From assembly GCF_001898115.1 (NCBI RefSeq), contig NZ_MKSQ01000026.1:666744-730743 (forward strand): 64,000 nucleotides of DNA, given 5' to 3'. This document shows, in pieces, positions 44,629-53,410 of the stretch. The notes beneath the pieces were generated by a model. The model did no database searches and was not told the origin of the DNA. It worked only from the letters and a program-made list of their open reading frames with translations. How positions within the stretch are numbered: the stretch's first letter is position 1; each line of letters opens with the position of its first letter. This DNA is from Allobosea sp. 67-29. GTDB lineage: Bacteria; Pseudomonadota; Alphaproteobacteria; Rhizobiales; Beijerinckiaceae. Position numbers and translations under genes: made by a program.

Positions 44629-45516
44629 CTAGCCGCCGCAGACGAAGCGCGTGACGCTCTCGATCACCGGCTTCGCCTGCAGGATGCGGCGATGCCCGAA
44701 GCCGCTCGTCTCCGCCAGCCTGACGAAACCGCCGGCCGCCGCCAGCACCTCGGCATGGCTGAAATCGAGCTCGCGATCCTGCCGGTCGTGGACGATCAGG
44801 GTCGGCACGCCAACCGCCGCGAGCTGACGCGATCCTTCGAAGGCTTCGACCGGATTGCCGGCGACGGCATGAATGCGGCGCTCCAGCGCCGCCTGGCCGC
44901 GCCGGCCGAGACCGATCGTGGCGCCGAAGCGCCGCGTGATCCGCTGCACCGAACAGGGGGCGGCGATCATCGCCAGCCGGCCGGTGGCGACCGGCGGCTG
45001 GCCCGGAACCGAGCCCGCCAGCGCCGCAAGCGCGATCGCGCCGCCGAAGGAATGGGTGACGATCGCGTGCAGGGGCCCGAAGGCCTGCGCCACCGCCGCC
45101 AGGCTGGCGACGCCGAGCGGCATGTCCAGCACGCGCCCCGTCGAGGCGCCGTGGGCCGGCAGGTCGAAGGCCACGACCCGGAAGCCCGCCTCGCAGAGCG
45201 GCCCGGCGAAGGCCGTCATGAAGGCAGCCTCGCTGCTCCAGCCATGCACCAGCAGCACCGTGCCGCGCCGCGCCGCGCCGGCCGCCTTGAAGACATAGGC
45301 CTGCGCGCTGCCGCAGGGAAAGGGAATAGCCGTGGCTTCGGCCCGCGCCAGACGCGCGATCGCACCCGTGGCGCTGCGGGCAGCGTTTTCGCTTCGCCCC
45401 CGCCGCCGCGGCGGGGTACAGAAAAGGCGGAAGGCGACCTTGCCGGCTGCGGCGGGGGCGAGAAAGCTGGCGGCTCTGACCAGGGGCCGCAGCAGACGGA
45501 GCGCGGTAGCGGGCAT
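44629..45516 (-). CDS. Alpha/beta-hydrolase
   Basis: A 295-residue hydrolase. The oxyanion-hole segment is VLLVHGWSSEAAF, the nucleophile elbow THSFGGA (Ser in GxSxG-like H-S-F-G), the acid lies near VHDRQDRELDF and the His near TSGFGHRRIL. The N-terminus has a hydrophobic stretch (about 15-40) that may anchor it. I start at the ATG at 45516, which has GAGG 8-9 bases upstream; one at 45549 would lie within the operator. Convergent with hemH, divergent from the MarR gene. Substrate unknown. Confidence 0.87.
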   Translation of the reverse strand: MPATALRLLRPLVRAASFLAPAAAGKVAFRLFCTPPRRRGRSENAARSATGAIARLARAEATAIPFPCGSAQAYVFKAAGAARRGTVLLVHGWSSEAAFMTAFAGPLCEAGFRVVAFDLPAHGASTGRVLDMPLGVASLAAVAQAFGPLHAIVTHSFGGAIALAALAGSVPGQPPVATGRLAMIAAPCSVQRITRRFGATIGLGRRGQAALERRIHAVAGNPVEAFEGSRQLAAVGVPTLIVHDRQDRELDFSHAEVLAAAGGFVRLAETSGFGHRRILQAKPVIESVTRFVCGG

Positions 45517-45541
45517 GGCATCGACCTCGATCTGTTCAACG

Positions 45542-45559
45542 CTGAACATTTATGTTCAG
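45542..45559. promoter_or_regulatory. Palindromic operator between hydrolase and marR genes
   Basis: CTGAACAT (45542-45549) and ATGTTCAG (45552-45559) form a perfect palindrome with a TT spacer. The flanks repeat the TGTTCA/TGAACA pattern (GTTCAACGCTGAAC and GTTCAGCCATGAAC). It lies 2 bp before the marR ATG and 25 bp before the hydrolase ATG, so one MarR dimer could repress both genes. MarR binding is inferred. Confidence 0.7.
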
Positions 45560-45561
45560 CC

Positions 45562-46041
45562 ATGAACAAAAAGCAAGCCGTCTCAGACGCACCGGGCTCC
45601 GGCCAGCGCCTGCCCTGGGAGCTGCCGCGGTTCCGTAACTGGATCGCGGTCGCCCGGGTCCATAATCTCTGGGAGAAGGCCTTCAGCGAGGCGCTGGCGC
45701 CGCTCGATATCCAGGTCGCCCACTACGACGTGCTGGCCAATATCTTCCATGTCCCCGGACTGACCCAGCAGGCGCTGGCCGAGAAGCTGCTGGTCGGGCG
45801 CAGCGCGATGAGCATGCTGCTGCCGGTGCTCGAGCGGCGCGGGCTGATCGAGCGGCGCGGCGACGAGGCCGACCGCCGGGTCCGGCGCCTCTGGCTCACC
45901 GCCGCCGGAGAGGCCCTGACCCGCGAGGCGATGGCGATCCACGTCGCCGAGATCGAGGCGATGATGACGGTGCTGAGTGACGCCGAGTGCAACGCGGTCG
46001 GCGAGATGATGCGGCGCGTCGCCAAGGCGCTGGAAGGTTGA
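45562..46041 (+). CDS. MarR family transcriptional regulator
   Basis: A 159-residue winged-helix regulator. The helix-turn-helix spans about 65-90 (LTQQALAEKLLVGRSAMSMLLPVLERRGLIERRGDEADRR in sequence order, with the wing DEADRRVRR following). C-terminal helices for dimerisation include EAMMTVLSDAECNAV. It is transcribed away from the alpha/beta-hydrolase with a palindrome in the gap. No Shine-Dalgarno is visible before the ATG because the operator ends 2 bp upstream, suggesting a very short or absent leader. Effector unknown, possibly the hydrolase substrate. Confidence 0.9.
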   Translation: MNKKQAVSDAPGSGQRLPWELPRFRNWIAVARVHNLWEKAFSEALAPLDIQVAHYDVLANIFHVPGLTQQALAEKLLVGRSAMSMLLPVLERRGLIERRGDEADRRVRRLWLTAAGEALTREAMAIHVAEIEAMMTVLSDAECNAVGEMMRRVAKALEG

Positions 46042-46049
46042 TGCGACAC

Positions 46050-46080
46050 GGGCCGCCCGTGGGGCGGCCCGGCCGGGTTT
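46050..46080. terminator. Hairpin between convergent marR and porin genes, possible bidirectional terminator
   Basis: GGGCCGCCC (46050-46058) pairs perfectly with GGGCGGCCC (46062-46070) around GTG. A short GGGTTT tail follows on the plus strand. T content is low, so termination may be partial. It lies 8 bp after the marR stop and 25 bp from the porin stop. Confidence 0.55.
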
Positions 46081-46095
46081 GTCCGCCTGTCCGGC

Positions 46096-47007
46096 CTATT
46101 GTGGCGCGAACACGCCGAGGCTGCTCGCCGTGATGTCGAAGGAGAGCGTGCCGACCACCGCCGCTCCGCACCATTTCGAGCGGCCGCTGCCGGAATAGAT
46201 GCCGCTGGGATCGGCGGTCAGCGCGAAGCATTCCGTCTTCGACAGCGTCGTGTCGTGATAGCGCAGATCCGCCGTGACGTTCTTCCAGGTGTAGGAGACG
46301 CCGGCATTCCAGTAGGTGTAGTCGGGCAGGTTCGTCGGCGGGTTGGTCGACCAGATCGCCAGATTGGTCCGGCCGAGCCAGTAATGCCCGAGTTCGCCGG
46401 AGACCGACAGGCCTTCGAGGAAGGGCAGGGCGTATTTCGCCGTGACCGAGGCATAGGTGCCGTCCGCGCCGGTGCCGAGCCAGTCCCAGGCGTAGAACAC
46501 GTTGGCGCCGAGCGTCAGGCTGCCGCCGATGACATAGGACGCCTTGCCGTAGATTTCGGTGTAGTCGGTGTTCTTCGGCGTCCAGAACACGCCGCCGAAG
46601 TCGATGAGCTGCTTCTCGCTCGGATAGTAGTACTGCATGATTCCGAGATCGAGCGTCAGGTCGCCGAATTTCGGACGGATGCCGCCGTAGAAGTCGATCT
46701 CGGCGTCGGGCCGGGTCGCCAGGTCGACACTCGAGCCATAGACGCCGACATAGAACAGGTTGTTGTAGATCTGCAGCTCGGCGCCGCCGCCGATCCCGGG
46801 CTTGCGGTCGGTCTGCGAGATGCCGCGGAAATTGTAGTCGGTCTGGCCCTTGATGTTGACGGCGATGTCGAACCAGGTGATCGCCGGCACGATCGGAGCC
46901 GGCGGCGGCCCTTTCTTGCTGGGCAGGTCGGAGGCCTGGGCGGCCGCTCCCAGTGCCGCCGACAGGCCGAGGCCCAAGAGCGCAGAACGAACAAGATCCA
47001 GCTTCAT
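46096..47007 (-). CDS. TorF-family putative outer-membrane porin
   Basis: A 303-residue beta-barrel protein with Sec signal (MKLDLVRSALLG to AAQASD). The family start DIAVNIKGQTDYNFRGISQTDRKPGIGGGAELQ and the repeating amphipathic strands (FYVGVYGSSVDLA, AEIDFYGGIRPKFGDLTLDLGIMQYYYP, LSVSGELGHYWLG, DYTYWNAGVSYTWKNVTADLRYHD) fit the TIGR02001-type putative porin. An internal disulfide is possible (ECFALT and KWCGAA). The ATG at 47007 has GAGGGG upstream. Likely passes small solutes; substrate unknown. Confidence 0.88.
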   Translation of the reverse strand: MKLDLVRSALLGLGLSAALGAAAQASDLPSKKGPPPAPIVPAITWFDIAVNIKGQTDYNFRGISQTDRKPGIGGGAELQIYNNLFYVGVYGSSVDLATRPDAEIDFYGGIRPKFGDLTLDLGIMQYYYPSEKQLIDFGGVFWTPKNTDYTEIYGKASYVIGGSLTLGANVFYAWDWLGTGADGTYASVTAKYALPFLEGLSVSGELGHYWLGRTNLAIWSTNPPTNLPDYTYWNAGVSYTWKNVTADLRYHDTTLSKTECFALTADPSGIYSGSGRSKWCGAAVVGTLSFDITASSLGVFAPQ

Positions 47008-47115
47008 CGACCCGAACCCCTCTTCGCGCGGTGATCGCGCTGCGATCGCGATCAAGCGGGCCGGGTGAATTTTTCGGCAAGGCGAGGTTTTCGGCAGGCT
47101 GCGCGGCGCCTAAGC

Positions 47116-47139
47116 AAAAGGCCCCGAAATCGGGGCCTT
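47116..47139 (-). terminator. Terminator downstream of the L,D-transpeptidase gene
   Basis: On the minus strand AAGGCCCCGA pairs with TCGGGGCCTT (positions 47139-47118), followed by TTTT. It lies about 85 bp after the transpeptidase stop and upstream of the porin gene, separating the two transcripts. Confidence 0.8.
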
Positions 47140-47221
47140 CGCGCCTGCAAAAAAGGCAGCGGTGATTTGCCGGGAAACTGTTGCGAATATATCACATATT
47201 CGGCAGCCACCCGACCGCTGT

Positions 47222-48658
47222 TCAACGCATCGCGGGCTGGCTCGCATAGGCGGCCGGGGACTCGTCGAGCCTGCTCGTGCGCAAGCCCGTCGCGCGCCGC
47301 GGCGGCAGCGGCGCCCGGATACTGGTCGGCGCAGCCGGGACGACGACCGCGACGGGTGCCTCGGCCGCGGCCATGTTCTGTCCGCTCGTGGTCGGGGCGC
47401 TGCCGAAGCTCGGCATGAAGCTCAGGGCGCGCTGCAGGAAGGGCTTGCTCTCCTCGGCCGGCGCGACCGGCGTCGCCGAGGCGCTGGCCAGCACCGGCGC
47501 CTGCTCGGCCTTGCCGGGCTGGACCCGCGCAATCTGGCTCGTCGCCGGAACGGCGGCCGGCCGGATGTCGGCCTTGGCGGGCGCGGACTGGGCCGGCCGC
47601 TCGGGCCGGGCGGCCTCCACCGGCGGCGCGGCAGCGATCGCGGCCATCACGGCGCTGTCCTCGGCCGAGGCGGCCCGCACGGTTTCCCTGACCTGGCCCT
47701 TGTCGTCGAGCACGACGACGCGCGGACCGATCGCCAGCGCATCCTCGCGGCTGATGCCGACGTCCTTCGAGGCCCAGGACGCCGACCGGTTGAGCGCATC
47801 GGCGCCACCGTTCATCAGCGCCTGCTTGAAGGAGGCGTGCTGGTCGCCATCGTCGTAGACCAGGCGGATCGCCGGCGTGCCCTTGGCGACGAGCGCGGCG
47901 ACCTCGGTCGCATCATGACGCTGCTTGGCGGCGACCTCGGCCGGCTCGGAGCCGCCGTTGAAGACATAGCGTCCGCCGGCGACCGATACCGCCGGCTCGT
48001 CCTTGGTCACCTCGAAATAGTCCGAGCCTTCCTTCAGGTTCTTCCAGAAGGCGATGTTGGGGTCGAGACGGTGCTGGGCGAAGTTCTTCGCCGTCATGCG
48101 GAACGGAAAGGCCTGCATCTGCACGGCCTTCTGGCCGGCGTTCTGGGCCTCGCGCACCAGCGCGTAGATCTCGCCGATCTGGTCGTCGGTCATCGAATAG
48201 CAGCCGGCGGAGGAGCAGGCGCCATGCACCATCAGATGCGCGCCGGTGCGCCCGAGCGAGCGGTCATAGGCGTTGGGATAGCCCATGTTGAACGAGACGT
48301 AATAGGCCGAGTTCGGGTTCATCTGCGCCGGACCGATGGCGTAGAAGCCCTCCGGCGCCATGCGGTCGCCCTCGCGCTTCTTCGGCCCGAGCTGCCCCGA
48401 CCAGCGGCACATCGGAAAGGTCTTGAGCAGGGCGTAGCGGCCGTCGGCCTTGCGCTTCCAGACCTCGAGCTCCGACTCCTTCTTGTAGGAGCGGATCAGC
48501 ACGGGCTGGTCCTTGCTCATGCCCTTCTCGGCCATCAGCGCATAGGTCGCCGCCGGGATCGGGATATTGTGGCGGGAGGCTCCGCGATAACGCTGTTCCT
48601 CACAGGCTCCCAGGCTCAATGCAACCAAAGCCAGGATCGCGAGTTGCTTCAGTGCCAC
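47222..48658 (-). CDS. L,D-transpeptidase (YkuD domain) lipoprotein
   Basis: Cell-wall enzyme of 478 residues expected to make 3-3 peptidoglycan crosslinks or to attach proteins to peptidoglycan. It starts at a GTG at 48658 with GGGAA upstream, giving a lipoprotein signal with lipobox LGAC (Cys about residue 18-19). The YkuD domain occupies about 40-200 with GFYAIGPAQMNPNSAYY and the catalytic motif HGACSSAGCYSM (His and nucleophile Cys). Residues beyond 300 are Pro/Ala-rich and likely disordered, spanning the periplasm. It has its own terminator. Confidence 0.9.
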   Translation of the reverse strand: MALKQLAILALVALSLGACEEQRYRGASRHNIPIPAATYALMAEKGMSKDQPVLIRSYKKESELEVWKRKADGRYALLKTFPMCRWSGQLGPKKREGDRMAPEGFYAIGPAQMNPNSAYYVSFNMGYPNAYDRSLGRTGAHLMVHGACSSAGCYSMTDDQIGEIYALVREAQNAGQKAVQMQAFPFRMTAKNFAQHRLDPNIAFWKNLKEGSDYFEVTKDEPAVSVAGGRYVFNGGSEPAEVAAKQRHDATEVAALVAKGTPAIRLVYDDGDQHASFKQALMNGGADALNRSASWASKDVGISREDALAIGPRVVVLDDKGQVRETVRAASAEDSAVMAAIAAAPPVEAARPERPAQSAPAKADIRPAAVPATSQIARVQPGKAEQAPVLASASATPVAPAEESKPFLQRALSFMPSFGSAPTTSGQNMAAAEAPVAVVVPAAPTSIRAPLPPRRATGLRTSRLDESPAAYASQPAMR

Positions 48659-48857
48659 GTCGTCATTCCCATTGAACGGCAGGCCGGGGCGCGACCTGTG
48701 ACTTCGCAAGACGGCCAAATTGTGCCCGTCGAACCGTTGTAGAAGCGTTAGCCTTGAGGGTTCCTTACCACAGGCTCTCTGAGTCTGGCCACATGGTCAA
48801 TGACGGGTAAAAGGCGCCCGGTTTCGCAAGCGCAGCATTAACCGGCCTCGCGCGCCT

Positions 48858-49811
48858 TCAGAGCTGCCGCCCGATCGCCAGGAACTTCTCCGCCCGCTTG
48901 TCGACGATCGCGGTACCGTCCATGCCGGCGAAATCCGCCAGCGCCGCGGCGACGGCATCGCCGGCCCTGGCCATGGCGGCCTGCTTGTCGCGATGCGCAC
49001 CACCCGTCGGTTCGGAGACGATGGCGTCGATGACGCCGAACCTGAGCAGGTCCTGCGCGGTGATCTTCATGCCGGTCGCGGCGTCCTGCGCCCGCGCCGT
49101 GTCGCGCCACAGGATCGAGGCCGCGCCCTCCGGCGAGATCACGGAATAGATCGCATGCTCCAGCATCAGGACCCGGCTCGCCGCCGCGATCGCGATCGCG
49201 CCGCCGGAGCCGCCCTCGCCGATCACCAGCGCGACGCTCGCCGTCGGCAGGCCGAGCCAGGCTTCCGTCGAGCGGGCGATGGCTTCCGCCTGGCCGCGCT
49301 CCTCGGCGTCGATGCCCGGATAGGCGCCGGCGGTATCGACGAAGCTCAGCACCGGCAGGCCGAAGCGCCCGGCCATCTCGACCAGGCGGACGGCCTTGCG
49401 GTAGCCCTCCGGCTTGGGCATGCCGAAATTGTGCCGGATCCGGGTCTCGGTGGAATCGCCCTTCTCCTGGCCGATGACGCAGACGGCCTCGCCGCGGAAG
49501 CGGCCGAAGCCGCCGACGATCGCCTCGTCTTCGCCGAAGGCGCGATCGCCCGCGAGCGGCGTGAACTCTTCGATCAGCGCGGCGCAGTAGTCCTTGAAAT
49601 GCGGCCGCTGCGGATGGCGCGCCACCAGCGTCTTCTGCCAGGGGGTCAGCGCCGCGTAGATCTCCTTGAGGGACTGGCTCGCCCGGGCATCGAGCTTGCC
49701 GATCTCCTCGGACAGCGAAATGCCGTCGCCGCGCGCTTCCAGCGCCCGCAATTCGTCCGCCTTCGCCTCCAGTTCGGCGACCGGTTTCTCGAAATCCAGA
49801 TAGCTACGCAT
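48858..49811 (-). CDS. accA: Acetyl-CoA carboxylase carboxyltransferase alpha subunit
   Basis: Transfers the carboxyl group from biotin to acetyl-CoA with AccD, the committed step of fatty acid synthesis. The 317-residue protein begins MRSYLDFEKPVAELEAK at 49811. Marks: QRPHFKDYCAALIEEF, RLVEMAGRFGLPVLSFVDTAGAYPG, ERGQAEAIARS, VIGEGGSGGAIAIA and SVISPEGAASILWRD with TAQDLLRFGVID near the end. All typical. Single gene, 104 bp after the methyltransferase region on the same strand. Confidence 0.97.
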   Translation of the reverse strand: MRSYLDFEKPVAELEAKADELRALEARGDGISLSEEIGKLDARASQSLKEIYAALTPWQKTLVARHPQRPHFKDYCAALIEEFTPLAGDRAFGEDEAIVGGFGRFRGEAVCVIGQEKGDSTETRIRHNFGMPKPEGYRKAVRLVEMAGRFGLPVLSFVDTAGAYPGIDAEERGQAEAIARSTEAWLGLPTASVALVIGEGGSGGAIAIAAASRVLMLEHAIYSVISPEGAASILWRDTARAQDAATGMKITAQDLLRFGVIDAIVSEPTGGAHRDKQAAMARAGDAVAAALADFAGMDGTAIVDKRAEKFLAIGRQL

Positions 49812-49915
49812 CGTGATCCAGTTCAGCTTCCGCGCCGGAAGCGGCACGGATCGGCGGTTTCATCCGAAACCCGGCTTGAAAAGCGGCGGACCTTGTCCGC
49901 CACCCGGCGAAATTG

Positions 49916-50695
49916 TCAACCCGTGCGCGCCGCGCCGCCGGGCTTTGCCGCGCGCGGCGTGGGAGCCGGCTGCGGCAGCAGAATGGGTCTCAGCGCGAAG
50001 CTGCGCCGCGTCGCGCGCAGCGGCGCGCGCCGGTAGAACTGCTTGGTCGCGTCGATGACGTGGACCCCGGCGAAGGGCAGCGACAGCCCCAGCCCGACCT
50101 GCTCCCAGGCATAGGCCGAGCGCATCAGGAGCCGCCTCTGCAGCGGCGGGACATAGAGCACCTCGGCCCAGTGCTCGGGCGAGAATTCGGCGGCCCGCAG
50201 CAGGGCCGAGAGCTGCCGCCGGCTGAAGGGACGGCCCTGGCCGAAGGGCGTGCCGTCGATCCGCGCCCACAGCCCGCGGCGGTTGGGCACCACCAGGATC
50301 ATCCGGCCGCCCGGGTTGAGCACGCGCGAGACCTCCTCCAGCAGGTCGTCGGGGCTTTCGGTCTCCTCCAGCGCATGGACGAGCACGGCGCGGTCGATCG
50401 AGGCGGTCGGCAGTGGCAGGAGGGTCGGCTCGACCAGGGCCGAGGCCGACAGGCCGGGCGAAGGCCAGTTCACCACCCCCTGCGCCGCCGGCATGAAGGC
50501 GATGCTCCGTTCCGCCTGCATGCCGAGCACCGACAGATAGGGTGTCGAGAAGCCCAGCCCCAGAAGGCGCTGGCGCGAGCAATCCGGCCAGAACCGCAGC
50601 ATCGCCCGGCCGATGAAGCGCCGCGCCACATGCCCGAGCGGGCTGGCGTAGAAGGCGCGCAGGTCGACGACGTCGAGAGGCATGGCGCCTGACAT
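49916..50695 (-). CDS. SAM-dependent methyltransferase, class I
   Basis: A 259-residue methyltransferase-fold protein. The N-terminus VVDLRAFYASPLGHVARRFIGR and the SAM-binding GLGFSTPYL loop, an acidic contact region near LPTASIDRAVLVHALEE, and VSRVLNPGGRMILVVPNRRGLWAR are clear. This subfamily is widespread in alphaproteobacteria beside the glyoxalase II-type hydrolase that is divergent here at 50828; function unassigned. The C-terminus past residue 215 is basic and probably disordered. An alternative ATG at 50683 would remove four residues. Confidence 0.85.
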   Translation of the reverse strand: MSGAMPLDVVDLRAFYASPLGHVARRFIGRAMLRFWPDCSRQRLLGLGFSTPYLSVLGMQAERSIAFMPAAQGVVNWPSPGLSASALVEPTLLPLPTASIDRAVLVHALEETESPDDLLEEVSRVLNPGGRMILVVPNRRGLWARIDGTPFGQGRPFSRRQLSALLRAAEFSPEHWAEVLYVPPLQRRLLMRSAYAWEQVGLGLSLPFAGVHVIDATKQFYRRAPLRATRRSFALRPILLPQPAPTPRAAKPGGAARTG

Positions 50696-50827
50696 GGAAC
50701 GCCAGCGGAGCGAACGCAAGGGTGGCGGCAGCCGCCGCCGCACGGCGCCCCTGCATGCCGGATGGGTTGATCGCCGACCGGGCATGGCCCATTCAGGACG
50801 CCGATCCGCCTTTTGCAGGAGTCCGCC

Positions 50828-51592
50828 ATGCCGCTCGACCTCCACGTCTTCCGCACGCTCGGCGACAATGCCGGAGCCCTGCTCCACGACCCTGCTACCG
50901 GCGCCTGCGCGGCCGTAGACGTGCCCGATGCGGGCGAGCTGCTCGCTGCCGCCAAGGCGAAGGGCTGGACGATCAGCGACATCTTCGTCACCCATGCCCA
51001 TCACGATCACACCCAGGGCGTGGCGGCGGTGAAGCAGGCGACCGGCGCGACGGTCGTCGGCCCCGCCGACGCACGGACCATGGCGCCGCTCGACCGTGTC
51101 GTCGGCGAGGGCGACAGCGTGACGCTCGCGGCCGAGCGCTTCGATGTCTGGCACACGCCGGGTCATTCCGACGGCCATCTCAGCTATGTCGGCCTCGACA
51201 GCAGGATCGCGCTGGTCGGCGATGTCGTCTTCGTCATGGGCTGCGGCCGGGTCCAGCCCGGGCAGATGGCGCGGATGTGGACCTCGCTGTCGCGCATCAT
51301 GGCGCTGCCCGGCGACGTCCGCCTGCTCGGCGGCCACGACTACACCCTCGCCAATGCCCGCTTCGCACGCTCGGTCGACCCGGCCAACGCGGCGCTGACG
51401 GCGCGCTTCGCCGAAGCGGAGAAAGCCAAGGCCGAGGGCCGCTTCTGGGCGCTGACCACCGTCGCCGAGGAACGGGCGACCAACCCCTTCTTCCGCGCCG
51501 GCGACCCGGCCCTGGCGGCGTCCGTCCATCTCGCGGGCCAGCCCGCTGCGGAGGTCTTCGCCGCGCTGCGCGAAGCCAAGAACAGGTTCTGA
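50828..51592 (+). CDS. Metallo-beta-lactamase-fold hydrolase, hydroxyacylglutathione hydrolase-like
   Basis: A 254-residue MBL-fold enzyme resembling glyoxalase II, which splits S-lactoylglutathione. Zinc motif THAHHDHTQG, then HTPGHSDGHLSY, the LVGDVVFVMGCGR segment and GGHDYT, followed by the short GloB C-terminal helical domain with TTVAEERATNPFFR. AGGAG precedes the ATG at 50828. It is followed 2 bp later by a cupin gene and then a GNAT gene, a likely three-gene operon. Confidence 0.92.
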   Translation: MPLDLHVFRTLGDNAGALLHDPATGACAAVDVPDAGELLAAAKAKGWTISDIFVTHAHHDHTQGVAAVKQATGATVVGPADARTMAPLDRVVGEGDSVTLAAERFDVWHTPGHSDGHLSYVGLDSRIALVGDVVFVMGCGRVQPGQMARMWTSLSRIMALPGDVRLLGGHDYTLANARFARSVDPANAALTARFAEAEKAKAEGRFWALTTVAEERATNPFFRAGDPALAASVHLAGQPAAEVFAALREAKNRF

Positions 51593-51594
51593 CC

Positions 51595-52059
51595 ATGCCG
51601 CACCGCCTCGACGGGCTGACGGCGGCGGAGGTGATCCGCCTGCTCGATCTCAAGCCGCATCCGGAGGGCGGGCACTACCGCGAGACCTTCCGCGACGCGG
51701 AGGGCCCCGCGGGCCGCGGCCATTCGACAGCGATCTATTATCTGCTCGATACCGGCGAGACCTCCGAGTGGCACCGGGTCGACGCCGCCGAGATCTGGCA
51801 CCATTACGCCGGCGCGCCGCTGGTCATCACCATCTCGCCCAACGGGCACGATGCCTCGGCCCATCATCTCGGCACCGACCTCGCCGCGGGCCAGCGTCCG
51901 CAATGCGTGGTGCCGGCCGGCTGCTGGCAGAGCGCGACCTCGCTCGGCGCCTGGACGCTGGTCGGCTGCACGGTGGCGCCGGGCTTCGCATTTTCGGGCT
52001 TCGAGATGGCGCCGCCGGACTGGCGGCCGACGCCGCGCAAGCCTTTCGGGGGGACATGA
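51595..52059 (+). CDS. DUF985 cupin-family protein
   Basis: A 154-residue single-domain cupin. Family marks are IRLLDLKPHPEGGHYRETF, STAIYYLLDTGETSEWHRVDAAEIWHHYAG, and VVPAGCWQSATSLGAWTLVGCTVAPGF. The His pair in HRVD and HHYAG could bind a metal. DUF985 proteins have no established reaction. It starts 2 bp after the MBL hydrolase stop and its stop overlaps the GNAT start (ATGA). Confidence 0.9.
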   Translation: MPHRLDGLTAAEVIRLLDLKPHPEGGHYRETFRDAEGPAGRGHSTAIYYLLDTGETSEWHRVDAAEIWHHYAGAPLVITISPNGHDASAHHLGTDLAAGQRPQCVVPAGCWQSATSLGAWTLVGCTVAPGFAFSGFEMAPPDWRPTPRKPFGGT

Positions 52060-52820
52060 TGCTGACGACACATGACGACAGCCGGCTCGCGCTGGAATGC
52101 GAGCGCCGGATCATCAATGCCTGGCCCGCGCTGGCGACGCTCGTCGTCGGCGATTGGGTGCTGCGCTTCGCCAACGGCTATTCCGGCCGCGCCAATTCGG
52201 CGACCCCGCTCGCCTATGGCGCCGAGCTCGACGGGGCGGCGCTCGACATGCTCGAGGAACTCTACCGCGCCGACGGCCTGCCCCCGGCGATCCGGCTGAC
52301 CCCGCTCGTCGCCGAGGCTACGCGCGAGGCGGTGCTGGCCCGCGGCTACGCGGTTCGGGACCGTTCCTTCGGCATGATCGCTCCGCTGGCGGGCCTGCCG
52401 GTGTCGGCTGAGGCGGAGTTCCAGATCGAAGCCAGGCCGGAGGCCGAATGGATCGCCGGCGTCGCCGCCCTGCAGAGCGGCGCCAAGACCCATGCCGGCA
52501 ATCTGGCGGCGATCGTCGAAAAGATCCGCATGCCCGCCGCCTTCGCCTCATGGCTGGTCGAGGGCGAGCCGGTCGCCTTCGGCATGGCGGTGGCGGAACG
52601 CGGCATGGCCGAGATCGGGCTGATCTGCGTCGACCCGACCCATCGCGGCAAGGGGCTGGGCCGCAGGATCGTGGCCGGACTGATGGGCTGGGCCGGGGCG
52701 ACCGGCTGCCACAGCGCCTATCTCCAGGTCGAGCAGGGCAACGCCGTCGCGCTCGGCCTCTACCGCAGCCTCGGCTTCCGCCAGCTCTACGCCTACGAGA
52801 CGCGCCTGCTCGCCGGCTGA
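52056..52820 (+). CDS. GNAT-family N-acetyltransferase
   Basis: A 254-residue acetyltransferase. The N-terminal half (WPALATLVVGDWVLRFANGYSGRANSATPL) is a second, degenerate GNAT-like domain seen in this subfamily; the C-terminal domain has the acetyl-CoA loop DPTHRGKGLGRRIVAGLMGWA and the closing NAVALGLYRSLGFRQLYAYE. It starts ATGATG at 52056, overlapping the cupin stop, with a G-rich ribosome site. Substrate unknown. Confidence 0.9.
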   Translation: MMLTTHDDSRLALECERRIINAWPALATLVVGDWVLRFANGYSGRANSATPLAYGAELDGAALDMLEELYRADGLPPAIRLTPLVAEATREAVLARGYAVRDRSFGMIAPLAGLPVSAEAEFQIEARPEAEWIAGVAALQSGAKTHAGNLAAIVEKIRMPAAFASWLVEGEPVAFGMAVAERGMAEIGLICVDPTHRGKGLGRRIVAGLMGWAGATGCHSAYLQVEQGNAVALGLYRSLGFRQLYAYETRLLAG

Positions 52821-53297
52821 TCAGCGGATCAGCAGCGCGGTGCCGTAGAGCCCGATGGCGAAGAGGGTGTGGCTGACGAAGTTGAGCAGCCGGATCTGGT
52901 TCGCGTTGGGCTTCTTCGAGGCGGCGATGCCCATGCCCATGCCGGGCTGCAGGATGAACCAGCCGCAGCCGATCGTCGCCCAGCCGACGACGAGCGCCGG
53001 CAGGAAGGTCGGGTTGCGGACCCAGCCGGCGCCGGCGATCGCCAGCACGATGCCCGCGAAGGCGATACCGACGAGGTAATGGCAGATCCAGCCGATCGCG
53101 AGCTCGCCGGCAACGGGCTCCGATTTCGCAATGTCGTCATGCCAGACGCGGCCGCGCGGGAGATGGGCGAACCAGCGGCCGGGCATCGCCCAGTTCGGCT
53201 TGGGGAGGCCTAACAGGCGCAGGAATTGCGCCCAGATATCGGTGAGCGCGGTCGCGCCGACGCCTATGACGACCATTCGCAAGATCAGATCCGACAC
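52821..53297 (-). CDS. DUF2938 membrane protein
   Basis: A 158-residue integral membrane protein with four hydrophobic helices. It starts at a GTG at 53297 with GGGGG nearby. The first helix contains MVVIGVGATALTDIWAQFL, followed by the conserved NWAMPGRWFAHLPRG and AIGWICHYLVGIAFAG, then GWFILQPGMGMGIAASK and a last helix. Function unknown. Convergent with the GNAT gene (stops adjacent) and divergent from the ROK gene. Confidence 0.87.
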   Translation of the reverse strand: MSDLILRMVVIGVGATALTDIWAQFLRLLGLPKPNWAMPGRWFAHLPRGRVWHDDIAKSEPVAGELAIGWICHYLVGIAFAGIVLAIAGAGWVRNPTFLPALVVGWATIGCGWFILQPGMGMGIAASKKPNANQIRLLNFVSHTLFAIGLYGTALLIR

Positions 53298-53410
53298 GTT
53301 CCACCCCCATCCGCATCGATGCAGTGCAATGCCTGTTGGAGCGACGATCGCGGCGGTGGTCAACCGCGACGGTGCGCGGGCGGGCTGCATGTGGCGCATC
53401 GCCCTATCGG

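Noticed and set aside
45542..45559. LexA box reading of the GAACATTTATGTTC sequence
   Set aside because: Alphaproteobacterial LexA sites are direct GTTC-N7-GTTC repeats; this is an inverted repeat with a 6-base gap beside a marR gene.
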